This document shows positions 8,845 through 19,948 of a stretch of 35,709 nucleotides of DNA, one piece after another. The number at the start of each line of letters is the position of its first letter. Positions within the stretch are counted from its first letter, which is position 1. The position numbers and the translations under genes are program-made. The stretch covers positions 1-35,709 of the forward strand of contig NZ_AUKZ01000019.1 of assembly GCF_000425025.1 (NCBI RefSeq). The letters run 5' to 3'. The notes beneath the pieces were generated by a model. That model was not told the origin of the DNA. It saw only the letters and a program-made list of their open reading frames with translations, and ran no database searches. Source of the DNA: Streptococcus castoreus DSM 17536 (GTDB lineage Bacteria; Bacillota; Bacilli; Lactobacillales; Streptococcaceae).

Positions 8845-9732
8845 ATGATTACTGAACTTCATGGGATTGATATTCGAGAAAATGAACCCCTAAAACATTA
8901 TACCTATACCAAAGTCGGTGGTCCGGCTGATTTCTTAGCTTTTCCTAGAAATCATTATGAACTATCACGTATTATTGCCTATGCAAATAAACACAAGATT
9001 TCTTGGCTGGTGTTAGGAAATGCAAGCAATCTTATTGTACGAGATGGTGGTATTCGTGGTTTTGTGATTATGTTCAATAAGTTAAATACTGTGCGTTTAA
9101 ATGGTTATACCTTAGAGGCAGAAGCAGGTGCCAATCTTATTGAAACGACTAAGATTGCAAAATTCCATAGTTTAACAGGGTTTGAATTTGCCTGTGGCAT
9201 TCCTGGAAGTATTGGGGGTGCTGTTTTTATGAATGCGGGTGCTTATGGTGGCGAGATTTCTCATATTTTCTTGTCGGCAAAAGTCTTGACACCAAATGGT
9301 GATGTCAAAACGATTTCAGCTAGGGAAATGGCATTTGGTTATCGTCATTCGACCATTCAAGAAACAGGTGATATTGTGATTTCAGCTAAGTTTGCTCTTA
9401 AACCTGGCAATTATGAAATAATTAATCAAGAAATGAATCGTCTCAACCATCTGCGCCAATTAAAGCAACCGTTAGAATACCCATCATGTGGTTCCGTTTT
9501 TAAACGTCCACCAGGATATTTTGCTGGTCAACTTATCATGGATGCTAATCTAAAAGGTTATCGTATTGGGGGTGTTGAAGTATCTGAAAAGCATGCTGGT
9601 TTTATGATTAATGTCGCTGAGGGAACTGCAAAAGATTACGAAAATCTGATTGGTCACGTTATTAAGACCGTTGAAGAGCATTCTGGCGTTAGGCTTGAAC
9701 CAGAAGTTCGTATTATTGGAGAAAGCCTATAA
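8845..9732 (+). CDS. murB: UDP-N-acetylenolpyruvoylglucosamine reductase (type II)
   Basis: 295 residues from the ATG at 8845, which has AGAAGG upstream; the frame extends to a GTG at 8797 but that lies too close to the promoter and lacks a ribosome site. The FAD-binding loop [12 protein letters not shown] (59-69), the segment [20 protein letters not shown] (117-136), the catalytic Ser of SCGSVFK (214-220, S217) and the late Glu of EPEVRI (E287) are present. The short type II form is usual in streptococci. It reduces UDP-GlcNAc-enolpyruvate to UDP-MurNAc in the cytoplasm. It leads the transcript that continues into potABCD, an arrangement seen in related streptococci as well. Confidence 0.95.
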   Translation: MITELHGIDIRENEPLKHYTYTKVGGPADFLAFPRNHYELSRIIAYANKHKISWLVLGNASNLIVRDGGIRGFVIMFNKLNTVRLNGYTLEAEAGANLIETTKIAKFHSLTGFEFACGIPGSIGGAVFMNAGAYGGEISHIFLSAKVLTPNGDVKTISAREMAFGYRHSTIQETGDIVISAKFALKPGNYEIINQEMNRLNHLRQLKQPLEYPSCGSVFKRPPGYFAGQLIMDANLKGYRIGGVEVSEKHAGFMINVAEGTAKDYENLIGHVIKTVEEHSGVRLEPEVRIIGESL

Positions 9733-9773
9733 AAATAATGATCAAAGAAAATATCGTGGAGGATTTATGACAA

Positions 9774-10928
9774 TTGACTAAACCAATTATCACATTTAAC
9801 AATGTTTCAAAAACATTTGAGGACAGTGGAACACAGGTCCTAAAGAACATCAACTTTGAGCTTGAAGAAGGAAAATTTTATACCTTACTTGGTGCCTCCG
9901 GTTCAGGAAAATCAACTATCCTTAATATTATGGCTGGTTTATTAGATGCCACAAGTGGCGATATTTACTTGGATGGGGAACGCATTAACGAGTTACCAAT
10001 CAATAAGCGTGACATCCACACCGTTTTTCAAAACTATGCCCTCTTTCCTCACATGACTGTTTTTGAAAATGTTGCTTTTGCTTTGAAATTGAAAAAAGTG
10101 GACAAAAAAGAGATTGCCAAGCGGGTTAAAGAAACCTTAAAGATGGTTCAACTTGAAGGCTATGAAAATCGCTCAATCCAGAAGTTATCTGGAGGACAAC
10201 GCCAACGAGTTGCTATTGCACGTGCCATTATCAATCAACCACGTGTGGTTTTGCTTGACGAACCACTATCAGCCCTTGACTTAAAATTAAGAACGGAAAT
10301 GCAGTATGAATTACGTGAATTGCAGCAACGTTTAGGCATTACTTTTGTTTTTGTCACCCATGATCAAGAAGAAGCATTAGCTATGAGTGATTGGATTTTT
10401 GTCATGAATGAAGGGGAAATCGTTCAGTCTGGAACACCAGTTGATATTTATGATGAGCCTATCAATCATTTTGTTGCTAATTTTATTGGAGAATCCAATA
10501 TTATTAACGGTACTATGATTGAAGATTATCTTGTTTCGTTTAATGGTAAGCTATTTGAGTCTGTAGATGGTGGGATGCGCCCTAACGAGCCTGTAGAGGT
10601 TGTTATTCGCCCAGAGGACCTTCAGATTACACTTCCAGAAGAAGGGAAATTACAGGTTAAGGTTGATACTCAACTTTTCCGTGGTGTTCACTATGAAATT
10701 ATCGCCTACGATGAGCTTGGCAATGAGTGGATGATCCATTCTACCCGCAAGGCTATCGAAGGAGAAGTCATCGGATTAGACTTTACACCCGAGGACATTC
10801 ATATTATGCGCCTTAATGAGACAGAAGAAGAATTTGATGCTCGGATTGAAGAGTATGTGGAGATTGATGAGCCAGAAGATGGCTTGATTAATGCCATTGA
10901 GGAGGAGCGTAATGAAGAAAACCTCTAA
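9774..10928 (+). CDS. potA: Spermidine/putrescine ABC transporter ATPase
   Basis: 384 residues. Walker [10 protein letters not shown] (40-48), Q-loop FQNYALFPH (85-93), signature LSGGQRQR (138-145) and Walker B with [10 protein letters not shown] (160-169) are intact, followed by a C-terminal TOBE-like domain (about 240-350) and an acidic tail. It powers polyamine uptake from the cytoplasmic face. The start is TTG at 9774, eleven bases after GGAGG (9758-9762). A closer ATG at 9767 opens only a four-codon frame (ATG ACA ATT GAC TAA) that ends inside potA. This could be a tiny regulatory frame or simply unused. The gene overlaps potB by 17 bases. Confidence 0.95.
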   Translation: MTKPIITFNNVSKTFEDSGTQVLKNINFELEEGKFYTLLGASGSGKSTILNIMAGLLDATSGDIYLDGERINELPINKRDIHTVFQNYALFPHMTVFENVAFALKLKKVDKKEIAKRVKETLKMVQLEGYENRSIQKLSGGQRQRVAIARAIINQPRVVLLDEPLSALDLKLRTEMQYELRELQQRLGITFVFVTHDQEEALAMSDWIFVMNEGEIVQSGTPVDIYDEPINHFVANFIGESNIINGTMIEDYLVSFNGKLFESVDGGMRPNEPVEVVIRPEDLQITLPEEGKLQVKVDTQLFRGVHYEIIAYDELGNEWMIHSTRKAIEGEVIGLDFTPEDIHIMRLNETEEEFDARIEEYVEIDEPEDGLINAIEEERNEENL

Positions 10929-11706
10929 CCTTTTTTCAATCCCTTATTTTCTTTGGATTTTCTTTTTTGTTGTGGCACCGGTAACTCTCTTGTTTTACAA
11001 GTCCTTCTTTGATATTGAAGGTCATCTCACATTGGCTAATTATGAGATCTTTTTTAGTTCTTGGACTTATCTACGAATGAGTGTCAATTCCATTTTATAT
11101 GCAGGAATCATTACCTTGGTGACATTATTGATTTCCTATCCAACAGCCCTATTTTTAACCCGATTGAAACACAAACAATTGTGGTTAATGCTCATAATCC
11201 TACCAACATGGGTCAATTTGTTATTGAAAGCTTACGCTTTTATGGGGATTTTTGGTCAACAAGGTGGTATTAATAGTTTTTTAACCTTTATGGGAATAGG
11301 ACCACAACAAATTCTTTTTACTGATTTTTCATTTATTTTTGTGGCTTCTTATATCGAACTCCCTTTTATGATTTTACCGATTTTTAACGCCTTGGATGAC
11401 ATTGATCATAATGTGATTAATGCTAGCCGTGATTTAGGAGCTAATGAATTTCAAGCTTTTTCAAAAGTTATTTTCCCACTCTCCTTAAATGGGGTTAGAG
11501 CAGGTGTGCAATCTGTTTTTATTCCAAGTTTGAGTCTCTTTATGTTGACCCGTTTGATTGGGGGAAATCGAGTAATTACCCTGGGAACCGCTATTGAGCA
11601 ACATTTTTTGACCACTCAAAATTGGGGAATGGGATCAACCATTGGTGTTATCTTAATTTTAACAATGGTTGCTATTATGTGGCTAACAAAGGAGAGAAGT
11701 AAATGA
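10912..11706 (+). CDS. potB: Spermidine/putrescine ABC transporter permease
   Basis: 264 residues from the ATG at 10912, which has GGAGGAG directly upstream inside the end of potA. About six hydrophobic segments are visible. The EAA-type loop NASRDLGA (about 170-177), which contacts the PotA ATPase, is present. It forms the membrane channel with PotC. It overlaps potA by 17 bases and potC by four (ATGA), indicating tight translational coupling. Confidence 0.93.
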   Translation: MKKTSNLFSIPYFLWIFFFVVAPVTLLFYKSFFDIEGHLTLANYEIFFSSWTYLRMSVNSILYAGIITLVTLLISYPTALFLTRLKHKQLWLMLIILPTWVNLLLKAYAFMGIFGQQGGINSFLTFMGIGPQQILFTDFSFIFVASYIELPFMILPIFNALDDIDHNVINASRDLGANEFQAFSKVIFPLSLNGVRAGVQSVFIPSLSLFMLTRLIGGNRVITLGTAIEQHFLTTQNWGMGSTIGVILILTMVAIMWLTKERSK

Positions 11707-12479
11707 AAAAATTTGCCAACCTTTATTTAGCAGGTGTTTTTGTCTTGCTCTATATTCCCATTTTTTACCTGATTTTCTATTCATTCAATAAAGGTGGGGA
11801 TATGAACGGTTTTACAGGGGTTACATTTGATCATTACAAAACCATGTTTGAAGATAGCCGTTTAATGACTATTTTGCTCCAAACCTTTGTGCTTGCTTTT
11901 AGTAGTGCCTTGATTGCGACAGTTATTGGAACTTTTGGGGCTATTTTTATCTATCAAGTAAAGCAAAAATACCAAAATGCTATTTTATCAACCAATAATG
12001 TCTTAATGGTATCACCAGATGTTATGATTGGTGCCTCATTTTTAATCCTTTTCACTTCGTTGAAGTTTCAGCTTGGCATGTCCTCAGTCTTACTAAGTCA
12101 TATTGCTTTTTCGATCCCGATTGTCGTCTTAATGGTTTTGCCACGATTGAAAGAGATGAACCAAGATATGGTCAATGCCGCTTATGATTTGGGAGCTAAT
12201 TACTTCCAAATGTTAAAAGAAGTTATGCTGCCTTATTTAACGCCGGGAATTATTGCGGGGTATTTTATGGCTTTTACCTATTCCTTGGATGACTTTGCAG
12301 TGACCTTCTTTTTAACTGGGAATGGTTTTACCACTTTATCAGTTGAGATTTATTCACGAGCTCGTCAAGGAATTTCTCTTGAGATTAATGCCCTTTCGAC
12401 TATTGTGTTCTTTTTCTCCATTCTTTTAGTGATTGGTTATTATTACATTTCGCAAGATAAGGGGGAAAACCATGCGTAA
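11703..12479 (+). CDS. potC: Spermidine/putrescine ABC transporter permease
   Basis: 258 residues with about six membrane segments and the EAA-type loop NAAYDLGA (158-165) that docks on the ATPase. It is the second permease half, partner of PotB. The ATG overlaps the potB stop (ATGA) and its own stop overlaps the potD start by eight bases, so the four pot genes form one translationally linked unit. Confidence 0.93.
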   Translation: MKKFANLYLAGVFVLLYIPIFYLIFYSFNKGGDMNGFTGVTFDHYKTMFEDSRLMTILLQTFVLAFSSALIATVIGTFGAIFIYQVKQKYQNAILSTNNVLMVSPDVMIGASFLILFTSLKFQLGMSSVLLSHIAFSIPIVVLMVLPRLKEMNQDMVNAAYDLGANYFQMLKEVMLPYLTPGIIAGYFMAFTYSLDDFAVTFFLTGNGFTTLSVEIYSRARQGISLEINALSTIVFFFSILLVIGYYYISQDKGENHA

Positions 12480-13545
12480 ACTCTATTCTTTTTTGGTAGG
12501 AATCATTAGTATTATCGTGATTTTGGTTAGTGTTTCCGTCATTTTGCAGAAAAAATCAAAGGCTGGGAATCAGTCAGATAAATTGGTTATCTACAATTGG
12601 GGAGACTACATTGATCCAGCCTTGCTAAAAAAATTCACCAAAGAAACTGGGATTGAGGTGCAGTATGAAACCTTTGATTCCAATGAGGCCATGTACACTA
12701 AAATTAAACAAGGCGGCACCACTTATGACATTGCTGTTCCTAGTGATTACACCATTGACAAGATGATTAAGGAAAATCTTCTGGTCAAGTTAGATAAGTC
12801 AAAACTTGTTGGTTTGGATCAAATTGGTAAGGAATTTTTGGGCAAGAGTTTCGATCCGCATAATGACTATTCCATCCCTTATTTCTGGGGAACAGTTGGA
12901 ATTGTTTATAACGATCAACTTGTGGATAAGGCGCCTATACATTGGAAAGATCTCTGGCGTCCAGAATACAAAAATAGTATCATGCTTGTTGATGGTGCGC
13001 GTGAAATGCTAGGTGTCGGACTAACAACCCTAGGGCACAGCGTTAACTCCAAAAATTTAGAACACTTACAAGCTGCCGAGAAAAAATTACAAGAATTGAC
13101 TCCAAATGTCAAAGCCATTGTTGCTGATGAAATGAAAGGATACATGATTCAAGGAGATGCTGCTATTGGCATCACTTTCTCGGGAGAAGCTAGCGAAATG
13201 CTTGATAGCAACAAGCATTTGCATTATGTGGTTCCTTCTGAAGGGTCTAATTTATGGTTTGATAACTTAGTGCTACCAAAAACCATGAAACATGAAAAAG
13301 AAGCGTATGCTTTCCTTAATTTTATTAATCGTCCTGAAAATGCTGCACAAAATGCTGAATATATTGGTTATGCAACACCAAATAAAAAAGCCAAAGCCTT
13401 ACTTCCAGACGAAATTAAAAGAAATCCTGCTTTTTACCCAACAGATGAGACCGTCAAAAAATTGGAAGTTTATGATAACTTAGGTCCAAAATGGCTTGGT
13501 ATCTATAATGATCTTTATTTACAATTTAAAATGTATCGCAAGTAA
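12472..13545 (+). CDS. potD: Spermidine/putrescine-binding protein
   Basis: 357 residues from the ATG at 12472, which has GGGGGA upstream within potC. A long hydrophobic N-terminal segment (about 5-26) exports the protein. There is no lipobox cysteine, so it is probably held by an uncleaved anchor rather than a lipid. The mature part begins VIYNWGDYIDPALLKKF and shows the polyamine-binding fold, with WGTVGIVYN in the middle. It captures polyamines outside the membrane for PotABC. It is last gene of the murB-pot unit and is followed by a terminator. Confidence 0.95.
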   Translation: MRKLYSFLVGIISIIVILVSVSVILQKKSKAGNQSDKLVIYNWGDYIDPALLKKFTKETGIEVQYETFDSNEAMYTKIKQGGTTYDIAVPSDYTIDKMIKENLLVKLDKSKLVGLDQIGKEFLGKSFDPHNDYSIPYFWGTVGIVYNDQLVDKAPIHWKDLWRPEYKNSIMLVDGAREMLGVGLTTLGHSVNSKNLEHLQAAEKKLQELTPNVKAIVADEMKGYMIQGDAAIGITFSGEASEMLDSNKHLHYVVPSEGSNLWFDNLVLPKTMKHEKEAYAFLNFINRPENAAQNAEYIGYATPNKKAKALLPDEIKRNPAFYPTDETVKKLEVYDNLGPKWLGIYNDLYLQFKMYRK

Positions 13546-13604
13546 GTTACAAAAGAGACTAGCTAGCCACAAATTTTTTGTAAAAAATCTCTTAGAATGC
13601 AAAC

Positions 13605-13660
13605 AAACGAACAGTCTTGCTATTTCTGATTAACAGAAAAATAGATTTGTTCGTTTTTAT
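13605..13660 (+). terminator. Terminator after potD
   Basis: AAACGAACA (13605-13613) pairs with TGTTCGTTT (13649-13657), with an inner CTATTTCTG/CAGAAAAATAG pairing, followed by TTAT. This is a long, two-part stem. Confidence 0.7.
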
Positions 13661-13768
13661 AGTTGTATTCTGGTTTTGATTCTAGAAGTGTTATCATCGG
13701 ATTAAAAGAACTAGAAACTTGTGCTTGCCTTTGCTAAAATACTAGTAGTCTCTTAGAAAGAGAGAAAG

Positions 13769-15310
13769 ATGGAGAATCATAAAAATGAATTTACCTTTTC
13801 AAATCATTCGATTATAGCCTATGTTTGGCGTGGAATCATCGTTGGAATCATTGCTGGAATTGTAGTAAGTCTGTTTCGCTTACTGATTGAAATATTGTCA
13901 GAATATATTATTGAACGCTATTATGAAATACATACGAATCCATTAGTATTGATTCCTCTATTTGGTCTTAGCAGTTTAGCCGTTATTTTTGTTGGCTATT
14001 TGGTTAAATCTGATCCGGACATTAAAGGATCTGGTATTCCTCATGTTGAAGGCGAACTAAAAGGACTCGTTTCTCCCAATTGGTGGAGTGTCTTATGGAA
14101 AAAATTTCTTGGAGGAACTTTAGCTATTTCCATGGGATTTATGCTAGGTCGTGAAGGTCCATCTATTCAGCTTGGTGCTATGTCTGCCAAAGGTTTCGCT
14201 AAGTTTATCAAGTCAAGTCGCTTAGAAAAGCGAGTCTTAATTGCCAGCGGGGCAGCAGCAGGATTATCAGCAGCCTTTAATGCGCCAATTGCAGGTCTTT
14301 TATTTGTTGTTGAGGAAATTTACCATCATTTTTCCCGTTTGATCTGGATTACAGCATTAGTCGCTAGTCTAGTAGCGAATTTTATCTCTCTAAATATCTT
14401 TGGTTTGCGACCAGTTCTTGCCATGCCAAAAGCTATACCATTTTTGGGTTTGAATCAATATTGGTTATTGCTTTTATTGGGCATTTTTCTTGGATGTTTA
14501 GGATATCTTTATGAAGTGATAATTCTTGATTTCAATAAGGTTTATGTCTTTTTGGGGAAATGGCTACACTTGCCAACTTATTTTTATGGCATCATAATGG
14601 TTATCATTATTTTACCAATTGGTTATTATTTTCCTCAACTATTAGGGGGTGGGCATGGCTTAATTCTTACTTTATCTCATCAGCAATTCCCTTTACTAAC
14701 TCTTCTCTTGTATTTTGGTATTCGCTTTATTATCAGCATGTTTAGTTACGGAAGTGGTTTACCAGGCGGTATTTTCTTACCAATTTTAACTTTAGGTGCC
14801 TTAGCAGGTCTACTATTTGGACAAGCCGCACATCAATTAGGTGTTTTAGATAGTAAGTTTTTAGTCCTTTTCTTGGTTTTAGGAATGGCAGGTTATTTTG
14901 CAGCGATTTCAAAAGCACCTTTAACAGGTATGATTTTAGTGACAGAAATGGTTGGTGATTTAAAACCGTTAATGGCTATTGCGGTCGTTACTTTCGTTTC
15001 TTATTTAGTGATGGATTTATGGAATGGTCAGCCGATTTACGAAGCCATGCTTGAAAAAATGAACATAAAACATCCAATAAACTTGGTAGAACCAACCTTG
15101 ATAGAACTAGCTGTCAGTGATAAAATTGCAGGAAAACATGTGCGGGATTTAAAACTTCCTAAAAATGTTCTTATTACCACACAGATTTATCATCAACAAT
15201 CAGAAGTCGTCTCAGGTAACACCATTCTCTTATCCGGTGCGACCATTTTCCTTGTTGTCAATGAAGCAGATACTGGTTTTATAAGAGAACTATTGATGTC
15301 ACATCCATAA
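13769..15310 (+). CDS. ClC-family anion/proton antiporter with C-terminal TrkA-C domain
   Basis: 513 residues. All ClC selectivity-filter motifs are present: GSGIP (87-91), GREGP with the gating Glu (127-131, E129), and GGIFLP in the second half. The proton-side Glu lies in VVEE (181-183), which points to an exchanger rather than a channel. About ten to twelve membrane segments fill residues 15-420. The last 90 residues form a soluble TrkA-C-like (RCK_C) domain, perhaps for ligand control. It would move chloride or a similar anion against protons. GAAAGAG precedes the ATG. The gene stands alone between the pot terminator and licT. Confidence 0.9.
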   Translation: MENHKNEFTFSNHSIIAYVWRGIIVGIIAGIVVSLFRLLIEILSEYIIERYYEIHTNPLVLIPLFGLSSLAVIFVGYLVKSDPDIKGSGIPHVEGELKGLVSPNWWSVLWKKFLGGTLAISMGFMLGREGPSIQLGAMSAKGFAKFIKSSRLEKRVLIASGAAAGLSAAFNAPIAGLLFVVEEIYHHFSRLIWITALVASLVANFISLNIFGLRPVLAMPKAIPFLGLNQYWLLLLLGIFLGCLGYLYEVIILDFNKVYVFLGKWLHLPTYFYGIIMVIIILPIGYYFPQLLGGGHGLILTLSHQQFPLLTLLLYFGIRFIISMFSYGSGLPGGIFLPILTLGALAGLLFGQAAHQLGVLDSKFLVLFLVLGMAGYFAAISKAPLTGMILVTEMVGDLKPLMAIAVVTFVSYLVMDLWNGQPIYEAMLEKMNIKHPINLVEPTLIELAVSDKIAGKHVRDLKLPKNVLITTQIYHQQSEVVSGNTILLSGATIFLVVNEADTGFIRELLMSHP

Positions 15311-15377
15311 GCGCAATCACTAGTAAAAGGTACAACAGTAAAACTTTTTCTTTCGTCTGGACTAAGTCCTATGAAAA

Positions 15378-15419
15378 TAACAGGTAACCATTGAATTCTC
15401 CTGTTAGATTTGATATGAT
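15378..15419 (+). promoter_or_regulatory. Promoter of licT
   Basis: TTGAAT (15391-15396), a 17-base spacer, then an extended -10 (TG at 15411-15412, TATGAT at 15414-15419). An AACAGG/CCTGTT inverted repeat flanks the -35 box and may be an operator. There is no RAT here, so licT is not controlled by its own antitermination. Confidence 0.65.
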
Positions 15420-15472
15420 ATGATATGCCTTAGGGTATCGTTAAGTTTGGAAAATAAGAAGAGGATTCCCAA

Positions 15473-16303
15473 ATGCGAATTGATAAAGTCTATAATAATA
15501 ATGTAATTCAAGTCATTAATGCCAGCGACAAGGAAGAAATTCTAATGGGGAGAGGACTGGGTTTTCAAAAGAAAGTTGGTGACTCATTTGATGAAGCAAA
15601 AGTGGAAAAACGTTTTGTTCTTGAAGATGCGGCAAGGGCCTATGAATTATCTTCTGTTTACCAAGAATTAAGCGAAACTGAAATTGAAACGGTTTTAGCA
15701 ATTATTGAGCGTGGCCAAGAAATTTTAGGAACAGTTTATGATGTTGCCTTGTACATTTCTTTGGCGGATCATTTGCATTATACTTTTGATCGGGTTAAGA
15801 AAGGGCTTGTCATTTCCAATCCTTTATCTTGGGAAATCCGTAAGTTTTTCCCTAAGGAATTTCAAGTTGGGCGTGATGCTATTGAATTGATTGATAACAA
15901 ACTTGGTATTCTGTTGCCAGAAGATGAGGTGGCTTCGATCGCTTTGCATTTTATTAATGCCCAAAAAGATTCCGGTGCTACAGAGAAAAGCCAACAAATT
16001 TCAAAGATTGTAACCGGAATATTAGATATTGTACGGTTTCAATACGGCTCTATTACGGATGAAGATAGTTTAACTTATAATCGTTTTGTGACCCATACTC
16101 AATATTTTGCGCAAAGAGTAGTTAATGGCTTAGTTCAAGGAGCAAACGACAGCTTTTTATTTGAACAAGTCAAGCTGAATTATCCAGAAGCGTTTGCTTG
16201 TACAGAGAAGATAAAAGCTTACATTGAATCCACTTATGATTTTATAATGAGTAAAGATGAACAGGTCTATTTAACCATTCATATTCAACGTTTAGAAAAT
16301 TGA
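15473..16303 (+). CDS. licT: Transcriptional antiterminator, BglG/LicT family
   Basis: 276 residues. The N-terminal RNA-binding CAT domain is residues 1-55. Two PTS-regulation domains follow (PRD1 about 65-170, PRD2 about 172-276), with the four phospho-acceptor histidines in the expected places: H100 and H159 in PRD1, H208 and H270 in PRD2. By family analogy, the permease EII inactivates it through PRD1 when no sugar is present, and HPr activates it through PRD2 when glucose is absent. Active dimers bind the RAT hairpin and prevent termination. A perfect RAT lies 77 bases downstream of its stop, in front of the permease gene, which makes the target clear. Confidence 0.94.
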   Translation: MRIDKVYNNNVIQVINASDKEEILMGRGLGFQKKVGDSFDEAKVEKRFVLEDAARAYELSSVYQELSETEIETVLAIIERGQEILGTVYDVALYISLADHLHYTFDRVKKGLVISNPLSWEIRKFFPKEFQVGRDAIELIDNKLGILLPEDEVASIALHFINAQKDSGATEKSQQISKIVTGILDIVRFQYGSITDEDSLTYNRFVTHTQYFAQRVVNGLVQGANDSFLFEQVKLNYPEAFACTEKIKAYIESTYDFIMSKDEQVYLTIHIQRLEN

Positions 16304-16326
16304 GCTGAAAAATTTAGTTTATTTTA

Positions 16327-16341
16327 AAAAAAGCGCTTGCA
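16327..16341 (+). promoter_or_regulatory. cre-like site (CcpA operator)
   Basis: AAAAAAGCGCTTGCA, with the palindromic core AAGCGCTT at 16331-16338, matches the catabolite-responsive element in its central and right parts (CG, T, CA) but not in the left TG. It overlaps the -35 box, the position for repression by CcpA during growth on glucose. Confidence 0.6.
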
Positions 16342-16365
16342 TTTATGAGAGTCTTTTGGTATGAT
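16337..16365 (+). promoter_or_regulatory. Promoter of bglP
   Basis: TTGCAT (16337-16342), 17-base spacer, TATGAT (16360-16365) with a TG one base upstream (extended -10). The transcript starts just before the RAT at 16381. Confidence 0.8.
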
Positions 16366-16380
16366 AACAATATAGTAAGA

Positions 16381-16409
16381 GGATTGTTACTGGTAAGCAG
16401 GCAAAACCT
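16381..16409 (+). promoter_or_regulatory. RAT, ribonucleic antiterminator for LicT
   Basis: The 29-base element begins GGATTGTTACTG and ends GCAGGCAAAACC plus T, the exact layout of SacY/LicT-type RAT hairpins. Its 3' end overlaps the left arm of the terminator (16404), so the two structures are mutually exclusive. Confidence 0.93.
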
Positions 16410-16475
16410 AGATAGATACGAGATAAAGCTGTAGCGGTAGCTGTGGATTTATTTGGGATCTATTTAGGTTTTTTC
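16404..16475 (+). terminator. Conditional terminator in the bglP leader
   Basis: AAACCTAGATAGAT (16404-16417) pairs with ATCTATTTAGGTTT (16458-16471), one G-U pair, followed by TTTT. The loop region (16418-16457) includes AGCTGTAGCGGTAGCT, able to form a small inner hairpin. LicT bound to the RAT would block this stem. Confidence 0.9.
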
Positions 16476-16577
16476 TGTTGTCTGGTAAGAAATCTAACTT
16501 ATCTATTACTTATTGTTGGTGATACGATACCCAATTAATGCTCAGCGATAGGTAACATTAAGAAAGGAGCCAAATAA

Positions 16578-18494
<1,917 letters not shown>

Positions 18495-18539
18495 CTCCTA
18501 TTGTGAGTTACACTCCAAAAGTTAGACACAAAATCTAAC

Positions 18540-18598
18540 AAATAAACCGATCCCCAAAAGTTAGCCCAAAACTCTAACGATTGGAGATCGGTTTATTT
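18540..18598 (+). terminator. Long hairpin behind bglP, within the IS3 remnant
   Basis: AAATAAACCGATC (18540-18552) pairs with GATCGGTTTATTT (18586-18598), and CCAA/TTGG and GTTAG/CTAAC continue the stem inward with small bulges. It may end bglP transcription and shield the transposase from outside reading. The 3' T run is short (ATTTAT), so termination is likely but not proven. Confidence 0.6.
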
Positions 18599-18853
18599 AT
18601 GCCGAAATGTAGTTTTGAATACAATAAAAATTGTAGAAGCTTATTTTAGAGATGAAGGTGATTAGACACGTTTAACCGAGAAGTGCAATGTTAAGGACAG
18701 ATGCCAAGTGTTAAATTGGATTCCTTATTATGAGAAATTTGGTAATGATGATGTTCTAAGGGAAATAAAAAAAACTTATTTTTCGAATTCAAGCTTCGTG
18801 CAGTAGAATTAGATTTATCAAGTGACATCTCATAGCAGGAACTAGATTTTTGT
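18599..18853 (+). pseudogene. IS3-type transposase orfA, ruined
   Basis: The ATG at 18599 starts MPKCSFEYN and soon stops. The next frame continues KIVEAYFRDEGD, has an internal TAG, goes on with TRLTEKCNVKD and NWIPYYEKFG, then shifts again before LRAVELDLSSDIS and a stop. The pattern matches the helix-turn-helix OrfA of IS3 elements (two repeats around KFKLxAVExY). At least two frameshifts and two or more stops rule out function. Confidence 0.75.
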
Positions 18854-18921
18854 CATAATTTTTCTCTAACTTTTGAGGATCAGTACATGGGAATTGTTTT
18901 ATTTTACGAGGAATGACAAGG

Positions 18922-19773
18922 TTACCTCTTTCTTTTGACAGTGTATTTCTTACGGTACTGGCTCGGTGTTAATAAGTAATAACGTTTAAATTGCCGATTG
19001 AAATTAGATAAGTTATTAAAACCGATGTCATTGGCAATTTCAAGGACAGGTCTTGTTGAATTTATCAATAATTCACAAGCCTTACTCAGTCGAACTTGAA
19101 TGACAAATTCGGTACAAGATGTTCCGGTATGTTGTTTGAATACCGTCATAAAATGCGTTTTGCTATAGCCAATATAATCGGCTAAAAAGGCAATGGAAAG
19201 CTCTTGATAATAGTGATTATTAATGTAATCAATCAATTGACGAATTTTTTCATTTTTTCGGTAGGTATCATCGGTTGTTTTGCGAACCACATAGCGATAG
19301 TAGAAAAGAAGGTAAATAAATTCGAGCAATTTTGATTTCAAAAGAATTTCAAAATGTCGCCCTTCCTCCTTGGCTAACTTAAAAATATTAAAAAGGCATT
19401 CTTTTATCTCTGAGTAGCCTGACATATCCGGTTTGATGCGATAGACGAATTTATAAACACTGTTTTGTAAGGGCTGTAGATAGTGTAAACTAACCTGATC
19501 AACCACTGATGATCCAATCATATCTAAGTGAAACTGAAACGTGTCCATGATATGCTGTTGCTGATCGATAGGATGAATAGAATGCATACCATTTGGTCTG
19601 ATAAGAATAATATCACCAGTCTGGCTGTTAAAAAAATCATAGTCAATATGATATCTAGCAGTTCCTTCGTAGATATAATTGATTTCCAGTTCAGGATGCC
19701 AATGAAAGAGAATATCCGGTCGCCCATTTCTTACTTCTGTATGAAAATAGCGATAAGGTAAGAGTTGTCCCAT
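18922..19773 (-). CDS. AraC-family transcriptional regulator
   Basis: 283 residues from the ATG at 19773, chosen because GAGGAG (19781-19786) sits seven bases upstream; the frame extends nine codons further to 19800, but that start has no ribosome site. An N-terminal cupin domain (about 1-150) contains FHWHPELEINYIYEG and the GDIILIRPNGMH turn, a sugar-binding jelly roll. Two helix-turn-helix motifs follow in the C-terminal 100 residues (ELSIAFLADYIGYSKTHFM, then VLEIANDIGFNNLSNFNRQF). It probably senses a carbohydrate and activates the divergent bglA. Its own -10 box lies inside an ATGATA/TATCAT palindrome (19801-19818), suggesting autoregulation. Confidence 0.9.
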   Translation of the reverse strand: MGQLLPYRYFHTEVRNGRPDILFHWHPELEINYIYEGTARYHIDYDFFNSQTGDIILIRPNGMHSIHPIDQQQHIMDTFQFHLDMIGSSVVDQVSLHYLQPLQNSVYKFVYRIKPDMSGYSEIKECLFNIFKLAKEEGRHFEILLKSKLLEFIYLLFYYRYVVRKTTDDTYRKNEKIRQLIDYINNHYYQELSIAFLADYIGYSKTHFMTVFKQHTGTSCTEFVIQVRLSKACELLINSTRPVLEIANDIGFNNLSNFNRQFKRYYLLTPSQYRKKYTVKRKR

Positions 19774-19800
19774 GTTAATGCTCCTCGTCTTTCGATTCAT

Positions 19801-19818
19801 ATGATAGTATTATATCAT
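19801..19818 (-). promoter_or_regulatory. Promoter/operator of the araC-like gene
   Basis: An extended -10 (TG, TATAAT on the minus strand at 19809-19814) lies inside the palindrome ATGATA-GTATTA-TATCAT. The related core GATAGTATC recurs at 19899 and 20138 and, reversed, at 27895. Confidence 0.6.
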
Positions 19819-19948
19819 GTTAATGATCAGTTTTCACATTTTTAACGATAAGGTAAGCCATTAAATTCAGATAAATGGGCTATCAATATCTTTTGATAGA
19901 TAGTATCAATTATTGAGTTATTTTTTAGGGATTTTCTATAATCTTATT

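Larger units (their letters stand above)
18509..18885 (+). mobile_element. Degenerate IS3-type element
   Basis: A 10-base inverted repeat AAAAGTTAGA (18517-18526) / TCTAACTTTT (18865-18874), with TAC/GTA at 18509 and 18883, brackets about 377 bases. Inside is a ruined orfA with an IS3-type start (MPKCSFEYN). Only the first reading frame remains; no orfB with the DDE core is present. The remnant lies directly behind bglP. Confidence 0.75.

Noticed and set aside
13725..13745. Promoter of the ClC gene (TTGCCT ... TAAAAT)
   Set aside because: The boxes are only five bases apart, far from a workable spacing, and no other pair was convincing.
19774..19800. Nine-codon N-terminal extension of the araC-like regulator
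   Set aside because: GAGGAG falls inside the extension, exactly placed for the ATG at 19773.
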